Shown here: one piece after another, positions 22,647 to 30,800 of the stretch
Layout of the letters: each line of letters starts with the position of its first letter
Position numbering within the stretch: position 1 is the stretch's first letter
From: a virus
Strand: one strand, 5' to 3'
DNA: 34,293 bases
Virus record (IMG/VR): IMGVR_UViG_3300035688_000306
Location: 1 to 34,293 of that record
Program-made: the position numbers and the translations under genes
Notes under the pieces: generated by a model
Told to the model about the DNA's origin: nothing
What the model saw: only the letters and a program-made list of their open reading frames with translations
The model's database searches: none

Positions 22647-22675
22647 CTCACCCTTCAAGAAAAAAACTTGATGAG
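22647..22675 (+). promoter_or_regulatory. Leader hairpin before gene 22690
   Basis: TCAAG (22655-22659) pairs with CTTGA (22667-22671) around seven A residues; outer CTCA (22647-22650) can pair with TGAG (22672-22675). The hairpin ends inside the purine-rich ribosome site (GAGAGTGA, 22673-22680) and could limit translation. Confidence 0.4.
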
Positions 22676-22689
22676 AGTGAAAGAATAGC

Positions 22690-22965
22690 ATGTCACATCG
22701 TGGAGTTAGGAGCCAACGGGGCAAACTGAAACAAGCAGTTAGACGTTACATATTCACAACTAGCTTTCAAGACCCCATTTTAGCTGAATCCGTGTGCAGA
22801 GTAAACCGGGAAGACCTGTTGGCTTATGCTTCAACTTTCCTCGTAGAAATGCAACTAAGTGATGTTCCTGATTTGAATATTGGCGTGACTGTGGGTGATG
22901 TGCCAAATGTTGAGAAAGGCTTAATTTTAAGTGATTCAAGAGGACGAGGAGTGTTTCAAAAATAA
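22690..22965 (+). CDS. First rightward gene, hypothetical
   Basis: A 91-residue protein with a basic N-terminus (SHRGVRSQRGKLKQAVRRY) and an acidic, strand-rich C-terminal half (NIGVTVGDVPNVEKGLIL). It is promoter-proximal in the rightward arm. Its stop lies in an A-run directly joined to the next frame, which lacks a normal start, so a longer frameshifted product is possible. No family is recognised. Confidence 0.6.
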   Translation: MSHRGVRSQRGKLKQAVRRYIFTTSFQDPILAESVCRVNREDLLAYASTFLVEMQLSDVPDLNIGVTVGDVPNVEKGLILSDSRGRGVFQK

Positions 22966-23171
22966 GTGAAGTTGTTTGTGAGTATAAAAATAAATGTGTT
23001 AGCCATCCTAATTCATGTCAAACTTGCCAAAGAAACAAAGGTAAAAGAAGTTATTACGTTCCCGAACCTTACCCATATTATCCGTGGATTCCATGTTATC
23101 CACCATATCATTATTGGCAAATAACCACAAAAGTAGATCAATCTTCTAATTACTATCAACCATACAAATAA
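22962..23171 (+). CDS. Cys/Tyr/Pro-rich ORF without canonical start
   Basis: A 69-codon frame that looks coding: four Cys (CEYKNKC, then SCQTC) followed by a Tyr/Pro/Trp-rich stretch (YYVPEPYPYYPWIPCYPPYH). It contains no ATG, GTG, TTG or CTG. The first possible initiator is ATA 22962, which overlaps the upstream stop. Alternatives are a -1 slip of ribosomes on CAAAAAT at the end of the preceding gene, or a lost base in that gene. I give the ATA as the left edge only for convenience. Confidence 0.5.
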   Translation: MSEVVCEYKNKCVSHPNSCQTCQRNKGKRSYYVPEPYPYYPWIPCYPPYHYWQITTKVDQSSNYYQPYK

Positions 23172-23198
23172 AAAATGAATGGAGGTGATTTGTGAACC

Positions 23199-23597
23199 AT
23201 GCGTAAACTCGCAATCCTCGGCTTAATCAGCCTAATAGCCATAGTAGTCTTAGTTACGTTAGCAGCAATCAATTTTATGGGCATCCGAGACACAATATAT
23301 GGCGGAATCCAAGGAACCATTCTACAGCCGGGACACGATTGGATTGTGAATAGTTGGATTCAAATAGGCGCTCTCGGGTTCACTTACATTGCAGCCACAG
23401 CTTTGGCTTTAGCAATAGGTGGCGGCTTGATTATGGTGTTCATTGTTTACGGTTTGTTCTGGCAAAAACTGATACAAGGCAAAATCTTACATAAAACCAC
23501 ACCTTCACCAGTAGCTCCTATGCAACGCACGTTAAGCACACCCTTAACACCAACACAAGAAACAGTTCCCATTCCAGAGAAAAAAGAGGAAACATAA
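23199..23597 (+). CDS. Two-span membrane protein, GTPase cassette
   Basis: A 132-residue membrane protein. A first hydrophobic span (LAILGLISLIAIVVLVTLAA) and a second (about residues 55-90, including ALALAIGGGLIMVFIVYGLF) bracket a loop with GHDWIVNSW. The C-terminal 40 residues are Pro/Thr-rich and probably disordered. GGAGGTGA precedes the ATG. The stop overlaps the next ATG, coupling it to the GTPase gene. It may anchor or report to that protein. Confidence 0.7.
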   Translation: MRKLAILGLISLIAIVVLVTLAAINFMGIRDTIYGGIQGTILQPGHDWIVNSWIQIGALGFTYIAATALALAIGGGLIMVFIVYGLFWQKLIQGKILHKTTPSPVAPMQRTLSTPLTPTQETVPIPEKKEET

Positions 23598-24586
23598 TGT
23601 CAGCACAAAAATTTATTGACGCTTTAAACCCGTTCAAAACTAAAGGCCCAGTACCACAACAAGATGCGACTCCAGAACATTTGTACCGTTACAAGAACCG
23701 TTGGAGTCTGATCGGAACCGTAGGCAGTGGCAAATCAACAATCGCCGCCTTACTCATCTTAGCCGCTAGAACACTGAGCTTTCAACATCGGCCTTTCTAC
23801 TGTGATGTCGTGGAAAACACAAGCAACATTATGGAAGACGTAAGCAACCTGCAACGGGGCAGATTTCCAAAGAAAACAGGCGCCTACAACAAATACGCGA
23901 CAGAGTCAGGGTTAATGTTGTGGTGGGACGAAATGTGGAGTGGCAAAAGCCTACACATCCCAATTTGCGATGTGGCAGGCGAAGACCTGGAAATAGGACA
24001 TAGAGGCGTAGCACTAACCCCTGGTCCAGCCGCGTACACTCAAGCCAAGATTTTACAGGAATATGTGCGTGAAAGTGATGGGTTGATTTTGGTTGCGCCA
24101 GCCAGCAAAGGGTTACTATTCAAAAATGACGTGCAAATCGAAAGGGAAGAGGCGGACATAGCTTTTGATCCAGACGTGAATTTGGCTCGCATTTTTGGGG
24201 GCATCATAGATTACAAGCGCACGCATCAGTCAAGTAAACCGTTGAAGGGCCTCGTGATTATGGTGAGCAAATGGGATTTGATGCAGCCGTATGCGGATGA
24301 AATGAACATGGACATTTTAACGCAGCAGGGTAGGGAACGGTTTTTGGAAGTGTGTTTTCCCTTCACGAAAATGAAGATTAAAGCTATGCAACGGGTTTTC
24401 AACACGAAAGTTTTGTTTGTACCCAGCTTCGTAGAAGTGGAACGTGATGGGAATGGTAACATAGTGTTTTGGGATCAAGAAACTAAACGGCAACCAAAAA
24501 TCAAAGTTGGCGATAATCGCATGCCTTCGTATAGTGCTGGTTGGATGGCGGATACGATTAACTTTTTGGGGCAATTCGCACTTTGA
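23597..24586 (+). CDS. TRAFAC-like P-loop GTPase (double-GTPase family-like)
   Basis: A 329-residue NTPase. G1/Walker A is GTVGSGKST (residues 40-48), G3 is ICDVAGE (Asp125, Gly128), and a G4-like motif is VSKWD (Ser224-Asp227, in place of NKxD). LILVAPAS after G3 fits a GTPase core strand. The whole resembles the DO-GTPase (double-GTPase) proteins described by the Aravind group in NTP-driven conflict systems, where they sit beside GAP1 proteins. The next gene looks like a GAP1 N-terminal domain. In a virus it could sense or block host signalling, or act in exclusion of other viruses. Family placement is by motif and neighbourhood and needs a profile search. Confidence 0.7.
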   Translation: MSAQKFIDALNPFKTKGPVPQQDATPEHLYRYKNRWSLIGTVGSGKSTIAALLILAARTLSFQHRPFYCDVVENTSNIMEDVSNLQRGRFPKKTGAYNKYATESGLMLWWDEMWSGKSLHIPICDVAGEDLEIGHRGVALTPGPAAYTQAKILQEYVRESDGLILVAPASKGLLFKNDVQIEREEADIAFDPDVNLARIFGGIIDYKRTHQSSKPLKGLVIMVSKWDLMQPYADEMNMDILTQQGRERFLEVCFPFTKMKIKAMQRVFNTKVLFVPSFVEVERDGNGNIVFWDQETKRQPKIKVGDNRMPSYSAGWMADTINFLGQFAL

Positions 24587-24957
24587 GAGTTGAACAGTTC
24601 TATTACGGACCAAAACCAAACAGCGGCCTACAATACGAACAAACCAGTGGCGTATCCACTCTCTTGCCAGAAGACAAAATAATCGAACTCTACAACATTG
24701 GAGATCAAACACGCAAACCCATAGAAGTAGTGCAGCTTCACCAAACCTATTTTGGACCGCCCATAATCAGCGTTACCTTCGCAGAACCGACAGTTGATGA
24801 TACGGGCAGAAATACTATGCGAAACCGCACATTCCTAATTTCCTTGAAAGAAATAACTAACGAGTTGCTTCACACGTTGCGTCCTCTCTCCAATCTTCCC
24901 TTGGAACAAAAGTTGGAGCCTTTAGAAATTGACAAGTTCACAATCAAAAAGCGTTAA
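24583..24957 (+). CDS. GAP1-N-like GTPase-associated protein
   Basis: A 124-residue protein starting at TTG 24583, overlapping the GTPase stop (TTGA). It opens with VEQFYYGPKPNSG and has SVTFAEPTVDDTGRNTMRNR followed by TFLISLKE, which I relate to the N-terminal domain of GTPase-associated protein 1 (opening Q-hYYg; later D-x-x-GR and a hydrophobic strand). Full GAP1 proteins are much longer; here only the N-terminal module is present. It probably regulates or partners the adjacent GTPase. The homology claim is tentative. Confidence 0.55.
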   Translation: MRVEQFYYGPKPNSGLQYEQTSGVSTLLPEDKIIELYNIGDQTRKPIEVVQLHQTYFGPPIISVTFAEPTVDDTGRNTMRNRTFLISLKEITNELLHTLRPLSNLPLEQKLEPLEIDKFTIKKR

Positions 24958-25471
24958 TTGGAAGGCTGCCATATTTTGGGGACTCATAATAGGCTTAGTC
25001 TGTTTTGCAGTTTACCAGTATCGTGGACCAATCTTGGCTTGGATTGCAAAACCAACGTTTGACTTCTCTATCCTTCAAAACTTAACTCTTGACAAAATCG
25101 TGGCTTTCCTCAAAGACTATGGACTTATAATAACTGGAGTTGCCACGACTTTCACGTTTATTTATGGCTTGTACCAGAAACGTCAAGCAAACAAAAATGC
25201 GTTGCAACTTCTGAATTCGCAGCAGAATGCTCAATCGGAAGTCACTAAGGCTTATGGTTTGGCTGACCAATACAAAACCCAAGCAGAAACCTACAAGTCT
25301 CAAGTTGAACAACTGGGCAAAAACGATTTGGGCGAATCATTAAAAGAAGCACAAGACCAAGTCACACAGAAACAAGAGGAAATAAACAGTTTGAAAAGTC
25401 AACTTGAAGCAGTAAACAACCTCGTACTTTTGAAGGATACAAAAGTTATCATAAAAGAAGTGGTGAAATAA
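24929..25471 (+). CDS. Membrane protein with C-terminal coiled coil
   Basis: A 180-residue protein starting at TTG 24929 with GGAG 11 bases upstream. Two hydrophobic spans (AAIFWGLIIGLVCFAVYQY and YGLIITGVATTFTFIYGLY) are followed by a long polar helix (QNAQSEVTKAYGLADQYKTQ and onwards) with heptad pattern to the end. It would place a coiled coil on one face of the membrane, suitable for sensing or bridging. It overlaps the GAP1-N-like gene by 29 bases. Confidence 0.7.
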   Translation: MTSSQSKSVNWKAAIFWGLIIGLVCFAVYQYRGPILAWIAKPTFDFSILQNLTLDKIVAFLKDYGLIITGVATTFTFIYGLYQKRQANKNALQLLNSQQNAQSEVTKAYGLADQYKTQAETYKSQVEQLGKNDLGESLKEAQDQVTQKQEEINSLKSQLEAVNNLVLLKDTKVIIKEVVK

Positions 25472-25782
25472 TGGCTAAGCAAGAGCAACGTGTAGCCATA
25501 GAAATCCGAGGCTTATGGAAAGTCATAAAATATTTTGGCATCACATTTTTGGTTGGAGCCCTAGTCAGCTACGTTGGAACCCGCTTTTTCAACCTAGATT
25601 TGCTACTTATCACAATCGAATTACAGAACCTTTGGCTAATCATCCCCGAAGGCACAATACTTTTCGGAGCCGTTTGGCTTTGGAACTGGAGCAGAACAAG
25701 CGAAAAACACAAGCGACAAAAACAAGCCCAAGACCAGTTACAAACCTTAATTAAAGAGGCTGGGGCTGAAAAGAAAAAATGA
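25471..25782 (+). CDS. Two-span membrane protein with basic coiled tail
   Basis: A 103-residue protein with hydrophobic spans at YFGITFLVGALVSYVGTRFF and around LWLIIPEGTILFGAVWLW, then a polar tail (EKHKRQKQAQDQLQTLIKEA). Its start overlaps the previous stop (TAATG). Architecture echoes the gene upstream in smaller form. Probably part of the same membrane complex; a holin-like role cannot be excluded. Confidence 0.65.
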   Translation: MAKQEQRVAIEIRGLWKVIKYFGITFLVGALVSYVGTRFFNLDLLLITIELQNLWLIIPEGTILFGAVWLWNWSRTSEKHKRQKQAQDQLQTLIKEAGAEKKK

Positions 25783-25791
25783 GGAACTTAA

Positions 25792-26115
25792 TTGTCTAAT
25801 GACTGGATAAACGAGGAACGCATATTCAACCACAAATGCTCATTAGTCTACGAGGCTTACCTAGAAATATTGTACCCCGGCTGGATAGACCATTATCAAG
25901 ACGGCATTGTAGATGCACTTTTAACTTACTGGAAAACCGAAAAGGTAGATCGTATTCACGCTCAAATCGTAGCTACAAAATGGTTAATTCCCACCTTAAA
26001 CAGAATTAAACCGACACCCGCATGGATATTTTATGGCGCACCAACCAGCACCGTGCAATGTCCACACTGCGGCAAATCGATGAGTGTGCCAAAAGACTGG
26101 AAAGGAATGATATAA
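25792..26115 (+). CDS. Hypothetical protein with C-terminal CPHC
   Basis: A 107-residue protein from TTG 25792, behind GAGGAA. The first 80 residues are helical and aromatic-rich (YEAYLEILYPGWIDHYQDGI), the end carries QCPHCGKSMSVP, half of a zinc ribbon. The partner Cys/His may be HKC near the start. No family is recognised. Confidence 0.55.
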   Translation: MSNDWINEERIFNHKCSLVYEAYLEILYPGWIDHYQDGIVDALLTYWKTEKVDRIHAQIVATKWLIPTLNRIKPTPAWIFYGAPTSTVQCPHCGKSMSVPKDWKGMI

Positions 26116-26201
26116 GCGTAGACGTTGAATCCTAACCATCCAAACCGCTTCTAGAACAGTCCTTTCTCAATTAATTGTTTGCGGTTCAACGGCGCAAAAC
26201 T
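26116..26201. other. Spacer with nested inverted repeats
   Basis: AACCGC (26143-26148) and GCGGTT (26181-26186) are complementary, and between them lies the palindrome CAATTAATTG (26168-26177). This could be a regulatory site or hairpin between the membrane cassette and the methyltransferase/packaging genes. No gene is seen in it. Confidence 0.4.
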
Positions 26202-26315
26202 ATGCCAGAAGAAATTTGGACTTGCCTAAAATGCGGCGCAGTCAACCTAAGGTTAACATGGAAATGTAGAATATGCAGAAACCAAAACGAGATGATTGTT
26301 AATGCAAGAAGTTAG
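26202..26315 (+). CDS. 37-residue zinc-ribbon microprotein
   Basis: MPEEIWTCLKCGAV then a second pair CRIC, so two CxxC pairs 14 residues apart. It overlaps the methyltransferase start by 14 bases. No clear ribosome site is seen. Same kind of miniprotein as in the leftward arm, here in the rightward arm. Confidence 0.55.
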   Translation: MPEEIWTCLKCGAVNLRLTWKCRICRNQNEMIVNARS

Positions 26316-27114
26316 ACATCAAGAAATTATGGATACGATTCAGAAAGTAAAGTTGATTCTTCAAAATTTACATCTTAATACTTTTCAGAAATATCGTGAA
26401 GCTGGACAAGAAATTATAGGGTCAGGTTACAAAAAACGTAAATGGAACTCGGAGCAACGTAAAGAAGCATTAAAAGAATGGGCGATTTCTCGACAAACGT
26501 TCGACAATATAGTAAATCTAGGCACATTAACAGAAATAGAATTCGCTAACGTCGTTAGCCAATTTCCATCAGTTCATGCTTGGGCAAATCAGAGAACAAT
26601 AACTCCAATCAAACCCATGCCCCTTGGTGAGTTTGACATAATTTACGCTGACCCACCTTGGAAATATACATTTGATTTCTTAACATCAAGTCCAAATAAC
26701 CATTATTCTATTTTGAAGACACAAGAAATTTGTGAACTACAAATTCCTACCTCTGAGAATGCTGTTTTATTCTTATGGGCTACAAATCCTCTCTTAGAAG
26801 ATGCATTACAAGTTATGAAGGCATGGGGTTTTCAGTACAAGACTAACATAGTTTGGGTAAAAGACAAATTCGGAATAGGCTTCTACGTTAGAGGACAACA
26901 TGAATTACTCCTTATTGGAACAAAAGGCAATGTTCACCCTCCTGAAGAATCAAACCGTTTTTCCTCAGTGGTTAATGCTGACGTAAAAGAACATAGTGAG
27001 AAGCCAGAGGAAATATACAATCTTATCGAGGCAATGTACCCAGATAAAACATATCTCGAATTATTTGCGAGAAAACAACGACTTAAATGGAAATCTGGGG
27101 GTAATGAAGTTTAA
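26302..27114 (+). CDS. MT-A70-type adenine-N6 methyltransferase
   Basis: A 270-residue SAM-dependent methyltransferase. The catalytic DPPW (YADPPWKY, about residues 115-122) defines the MT-A70 group. ENAVLFLWATNPLL and WGFQYKTNIVWVKDKFGIGFY are the usual following strands. The end (EKPEEIYNLIEAMYPDKTYLELFAR) is the closing SAM-binding part of the fold. The N-terminal 100 residues (GYKKRKWNSEQRKEALKEWA) are helical and may recognise DNA. Viral members usually methylate adenines in viral DNA, guarding against restriction or marking it for packaging. ATG 26302 is preferred over TTG 26296. Confidence 0.85.
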   Translation: MQEVRHQEIMDTIQKVKLILQNLHLNTFQKYREAGQEIIGSGYKKRKWNSEQRKEALKEWAISRQTFDNIVNLGTLTEIEFANVVSQFPSVHAWANQRTITPIKPMPLGEFDIIYADPPWKYTFDFLTSSPNNHYSILKTQEICELQIPTSENAVLFLWATNPLLEDALQVMKAWGFQYKTNIVWVKDKFGIGFYVRGQHELLLIGTKGNVHPPEESNRFSSVVNADVKEHSEKPEEIYNLIEAMYPDKTYLELFARKQRLKWKSGGNEV

Positions 27115-27346
27115 CTTGAGAAAAGGCAACAAAGGAAATAACGATTTAGTTTTAGATGTTGCCACTGATGGCTGGGAGCAACTAAGCTACCAAGACCTAT
27201 TCAAATTGATTAAATTGCTCTATGTTAATGAAGATAAAAGTTATCCACCTCCAAACAAAGGAAGTAAAATGTTGCTAGAAGCTTTAGACTTTTTGCGAGA
27301 GCATAGTGTAGAAGAAACAATAGCAACCTTCCAAATAAAGAAATGA
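27104..27346 (+). CDS. Hypothetical protein before TerS
   Basis: An 80-residue protein starting at ATG 27104 (GGGGGT upstream) inside the end of the methyltransferase gene. Helix-forming segments SYQDLFKLIKLLYVN and MLLEALDFLREHSVEETI suggest a small helical protein. The stop overlaps the TerS start (ATGA). No family is recognised. Confidence 0.55.
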   Translation: MKFNLRKGNKGNNDLVLDVATDGWEQLSYQDLFKLIKLLYVNEDKSYPPPNKGSKMLLEALDFLREHSVEETIATFQIKK

Positions 27347-27759
27347 GATGTCTCAAAATGTCACTTTCTAAACAAACCTTAACACGATTACCAACAATCA
27401 AAGAAGGCATACTAAAAGGATTAAACTACGATGAAATAGCAGCGACATGCAAACTTAAAAACCACAGAACCATAGAGCGCGATGTTAAAGCATGGGTTGA
27501 TAGTGGCGAATTTGAAACATGGCTCAAAGTAGAATTCCTAACCACTTATCCTGAAATCAAAGCGGAAGATAAGATTTTAGCGTTTCAAGAAATAGCCAAA
27601 CTCGTAGGAAAAATGTTAACCAGAAAAATTGAAAGGAAAGAACAAATAGAAATTAGCGAGGAAATAGTGACGGTTAATGTCACAGAAAACGAAGACGAAA
27701 TCTTATCCAAGGCAAGTGCTATACTTGCCCGAAAGGACAGATTTAATAAAATTCACTGA
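27343..27759 (+). CDS. Putative terminase small subunit
   Basis: A 138-residue protein with an N-terminal helix-turn-helix (LNYDEIAATCKLKNHRTIERDV) and a charged C-terminal helix (KMLTRKIERKEQIEISEEI). This is the plan of small terminase subunits, which bind the packaging site and oligomerise. It lies directly before, and overlaps, the large terminase gene. ATG 27358 is an alternative start. Confidence 0.7.
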   Translation: MRCLKMSLSKQTLTRLPTIKEGILKGLNYDEIAATCKLKNHRTIERDVKAWVDSGEFETWLKVEFLTTYPEIKAEDKILAFQEIAKLVGKMLTRKIERKEQIEISEEIVTVNVTENEDEILSKASAILARKDRFNKIH

Positions 27760-29053
27760 GGCATTGGGCTATGTCAACGCACCATTTCACGTTGAATGGT
27801 ACAACTACCTGCAAAATACGTTCAGTCCGTTTAAAGCTGAACCAGAAAAAGAAAAACGGTTTCTACTCTTATGGCCTAGAGGACACGCCAAAACTGAAAC
27901 TACAACCATTAACTATACCAGTTGGCTTGTCGGAAACTACCCAGACATTCACATTAACATTGTCACTAAAACCGCAAGCCTCGCAGAAGAAATCTTATTA
28001 GCATTAATCACACGTTTCGAATCTGATGAGCGTTATAGAACAATATTTGGAGATCTGAAACCGCAAAACGCTAAAAAATGGACAAGCCAAGAACTGATAG
28101 TGGCCCGCGGTGAAATCAGCAAAAACCCAACACTCAAAGCAACAGGTCTAATGGGACCGATAACTGGCGGACGCAGCGACTTAATCATTTGCGACGACAT
28201 CATAGATGAAGAAAATGTCAGAACATCACTCCAGCTTGAGAAAGTTAATACATGGTTCAATAAGGTTTTAATACCTACACTATACCCTTGGGGAGGCATC
28301 ATTGCAATTGGAACCCGTTGGAGTTACGCTGACATCTATGCGGACCTACTATCTAAATGGCCACACGACATGAAACAAGCCATTCAACAAGACGGAACCG
28401 CTTTATGGCCTGAATACTGGAGTCTACAAAAACTTGAGGAACGGAGAAACGAAATAGGCACAATCTTCTTCAACTGCCAATACCAAAACGACCCGACAAG
28501 CATGCAGGGCGACTTGTTAAAAAGTGAATGGTTGCATCCATGGGAGTCGCTGCCACTTGGCAACGGAATCAAATATGCGGGAGTTGACCCAGCACTGGGC
28601 GAAGGTGACTTACAAGGCATAGCCACAATGTCGTATGACTCAACAAACAAGCAAGCCTACTTAGAAGACGTGTGGGCAGAACGAACAAGTTTTCCCATGT
28701 TTCTACAGAAAATTCAGCAGTTACATGCCTTGCACCACTACGCCAAAATCTATATTGAATCTAACGCTTTCCAAAAAGTCTTAACCTACGTCAATGAACT
28801 CCGTGGTTTGCCAATAGTGCCAACTGTCACTGCGCATGATAAACAGCAACGTTTCATAAGCATGAGTAGCCATTTTGAATCGAAAAGAGTCCTAGTAAAT
28901 CCGTTGTTGGATAGGAAAAGCGAGTTCTGGCTTGAATGGGTGCAGTTTCCACGCGGACAACATGACGACGCTTTAGATTCTGTGGAAATAGTGACTCGCA
29001 ACATCTTGTATCGTGGAGAAGTAGAAGCTACATCAGGTAAACTACAATGGTAA
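27677..29053 (+). CDS. Terminase large subunit
   Basis: A 458-residue packaging motor. The ATPase part has LLWPRGHAKT (residues 64-73, Walker A-like) and LIICDD (169-174, Walker B with acidic pair). IAIGTRW after it fits motif III. The RNase-H-like nuclease part has GVDPAL (Asp304), IESNAF (Glu361) and GQHDDALDS (Asp430, Asp431). It translocates DNA into the prohead and cuts it. ATG 27677 gives an 83-base overlap with TerS; GTG 27716 is an alternative. Confidence 0.92.
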   Translation: MSQKTKTKSYPRQVLYLPERTDLIKFTEALGYVNAPFHVEWYNYLQNTFSPFKAEPEKEKRFLLLWPRGHAKTETTTINYTSWLVGNYPDIHINIVTKTASLAEEILLALITRFESDERYRTIFGDLKPQNAKKWTSQELIVARGEISKNPTLKATGLMGPITGGRSDLIICDDIIDEENVRTSLQLEKVNTWFNKVLIPTLYPWGGIIAIGTRWSYADIYADLLSKWPHDMKQAIQQDGTALWPEYWSLQKLEERRNEIGTIFFNCQYQNDPTSMQGDLLKSEWLHPWESLPLGNGIKYAGVDPALGEGDLQGIATMSYDSTNKQAYLEDVWAERTSFPMFLQKIQQLHALHHYAKIYIESNAFQKVLTYVNELRGLPIVPTVTAHDKQQRFISMSSHFESKRVLVNPLLDRKSEFWLEWVQFPRGQHDDALDSVEIVTRNILYRGEVEATSGKLQW

Positions 29054-30492
29054 ATTGGAAATTTCTTCGCAAGCCTATAGAGGCAATTCACATTCCACAT
29101 CGTAAAGAAGATAAGGATAAAGGCACAACAAGTGTTTCGATTCAATGGTCAGATAAGCAGCCACATCCAACTCAAATGAGCAATTATGATGAATGGAATA
29201 ACGATCCAGAAGTAGATATTGCCCTTGACTTGCTGACGGATTTGGTTGCTGGTGTGGGCTTCTACACGGAAATGCCAGAGGAAGAAAAGCCAGATCATCC
29301 GAATAAACAGGCGATAGATGATTATTGCGAACGGATTAATGCTGATGAAAAGTTTAAACAGATAACAAGAACCACGTTGGGCAAAGGTTTTTGTCCAGCA
29401 GAAATCATAGGCGATTATGACCTTAAGATTCTACCACCTGAAACCTTCTATGTTTGGAGAACGAAACTAGGCAAAGTTTACAAGTACACACAAGAGATCA
29501 GTAGTGCCACAGTTGCTACATGGAACGAATCAGAACTAGATAAAGTGCTTCTATTCATTAACGAAGAGGATACAAGCCACCCTTACGGGCAAGCCCTTAC
29601 CGACTCAATCGGTGACTTACTAGATATTCGCAAACAAATGAATGATGACATTGGCAAAGCCTTACATCGTTATGCATGGCCTAAACGTGTTCACCGTTTT
29701 GACATGACTATTCAACCCATAAAAGACGCGTTTACCGATGCAGACATTGATGAAGACATTTTCTTGGGCAACTGCCCAAAAGACAGTTTCACGACTGACA
29801 CTTTAGAAGTTAATCCTAACACAAAATTTCAGGGCAGCATCGAAATGATCTATTACCAGATTGCAGAAGGCTTGCACGCTCCACTTCTCTTGTATCTTAA
29901 GAATGCAACAGAAGCCAGTGCAACAGTTATGATGGAAAGCGTAGACCGATTCGTAAATGGTTTTCAAAGGTACTTGAAACGTAGGATTGAACGGTATTTA
30001 TTTGAACCTCAATGCCACGAACCTGTTCCACGTGTGATTTGGGGGCAACCTAAAACTGGTCTTGAAAAAGTTACCTTAACAGAACTCGCAAGCATCATTA
30101 ACTCGCCTCGGGTTGCAAAGAACCAAGCCCAAACGATACTGAAACAGTTCTTTCCCAACTTGCCTGAACCAGAGTTTGAACCTATCCCCCAACCCTTGCA
30201 AGGTCAACTGCCTTTTCAGAAGCAGCAACCCCCGCAAGTTCCACTGGAGCAGATATTGGAGAAATTGAATGATTTGCAGACTGGCCTAGATATTATAGAA
30301 ACTAATTATAGAGAACGCAAAATCAGTTTGGTTGATGCAATGCGACTTGCCGACAAAACTGTGACTGTTTATCTTAAACGTGCTTATCCTGAGGGTTGGG
30401 AACTGAAGAGAGATGAAGAGTTTGACAAGTTCACACACAGATTGTTGGGAGCGAGTAGAACTGAAGAGAAGTGGGAAGTTACACGCAGATGA
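29047..30492 (+). CDS. Portal protein
   Basis: A 481-residue protein following TerL with a 7-base overlap. The pattern DPEVDIALDLLTDLVAGVGFY near residues 54-74, KILPPETFYVWR at about 130, the wing/stem region LLDIRKQMNDDIGKALHRYAWPKRV, and GLHAPLLLYLKNATEASATVMMES are typical of HK97/SPP1-type portals. Residues 380-410 are Pro/Gln-rich, then comes a helical end that might reach into the capsid. It forms the dodecameric gate for DNA. Confidence 0.88.
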   Translation: MVNWKFLRKPIEAIHIPHRKEDKDKGTTSVSIQWSDKQPHPTQMSNYDEWNNDPEVDIALDLLTDLVAGVGFYTEMPEEEKPDHPNKQAIDDYCERINADEKFKQITRTTLGKGFCPAEIIGDYDLKILPPETFYVWRTKLGKVYKYTQEISSATVATWNESELDKVLLFINEEDTSHPYGQALTDSIGDLLDIRKQMNDDIGKALHRYAWPKRVHRFDMTIQPIKDAFTDADIDEDIFLGNCPKDSFTTDTLEVNPNTKFQGSIEMIYYQIAEGLHAPLLLYLKNATEASATVMMESVDRFVNGFQRYLKRRIERYLFEPQCHEPVPRVIWGQPKTGLEKVTLTELASIINSPRVAKNQAQTILKQFFPNLPEPEFEPIPQPLQGQLPFQKQQPPQVPLEQILEKLNDLQTGLDIIETNYRERKISLVDAMRLADKTVTVYLKRAYPEGWELKRDEEFDKFTHRLLGASRTEEKWEVTRR

Positions 30493-30800
30493 GTTGCAGC
30501 GGAATCATAGAGGTAATACACGCCATAGACGCTGTGTTGGAAGCTAAGAAACGAATAGACTTTCCAGTACGACATGGCGTAACTTTCTTCAGCCAGAAAG
30601 ACCAGTGGTTGTACGTTGCCGTTTTAGATGCTAAAGTGTGTGACATCTGTCGTGGGCACGAAGACAAAAACATTTTCTACGGCAACGAATTGCGACGTAC
30701 ATTCCCCAATTTAGAAGTAATTGATGAAGACATGATTCAAGTAAATGAGCATCCATCATGCAGATGTTTTCTGATGCGTTATATTGGTGAACCAGAATGA
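30489..30800 (+). CDS. Short minor head (Mu gpF/SPP1 gp7-like) protein
   Basis: A 103-residue protein from ATG 30489, overlapping the portal stop (ATGA). It carries the hallmark C-terminal part of phage minor head proteins: LDAKVCDICRGHEDKNIFY then EHPSCRCFLM, with Cys and His that may bind zinc. Full family members are 250 residues or more, so this is a trimmed version retaining only the conserved end. Confidence 0.75.
   Translation: MSCSGIIEVIHAIDAVLEAKKRIDFPVRHGVTFFSQKDQWLYVAVLDAKVCDICRGHEDKNIFYGNELRRTFPNLEVIDEDMIQVNEHPSCRCFLMRYIGEPE

Noticed and set aside
26996-27103. Longer start of the 27104 gene
   Set aside because: It would overlap the methyltransferase end for over 100 bases; ATG 27104 has GGGGGT directly upstream.
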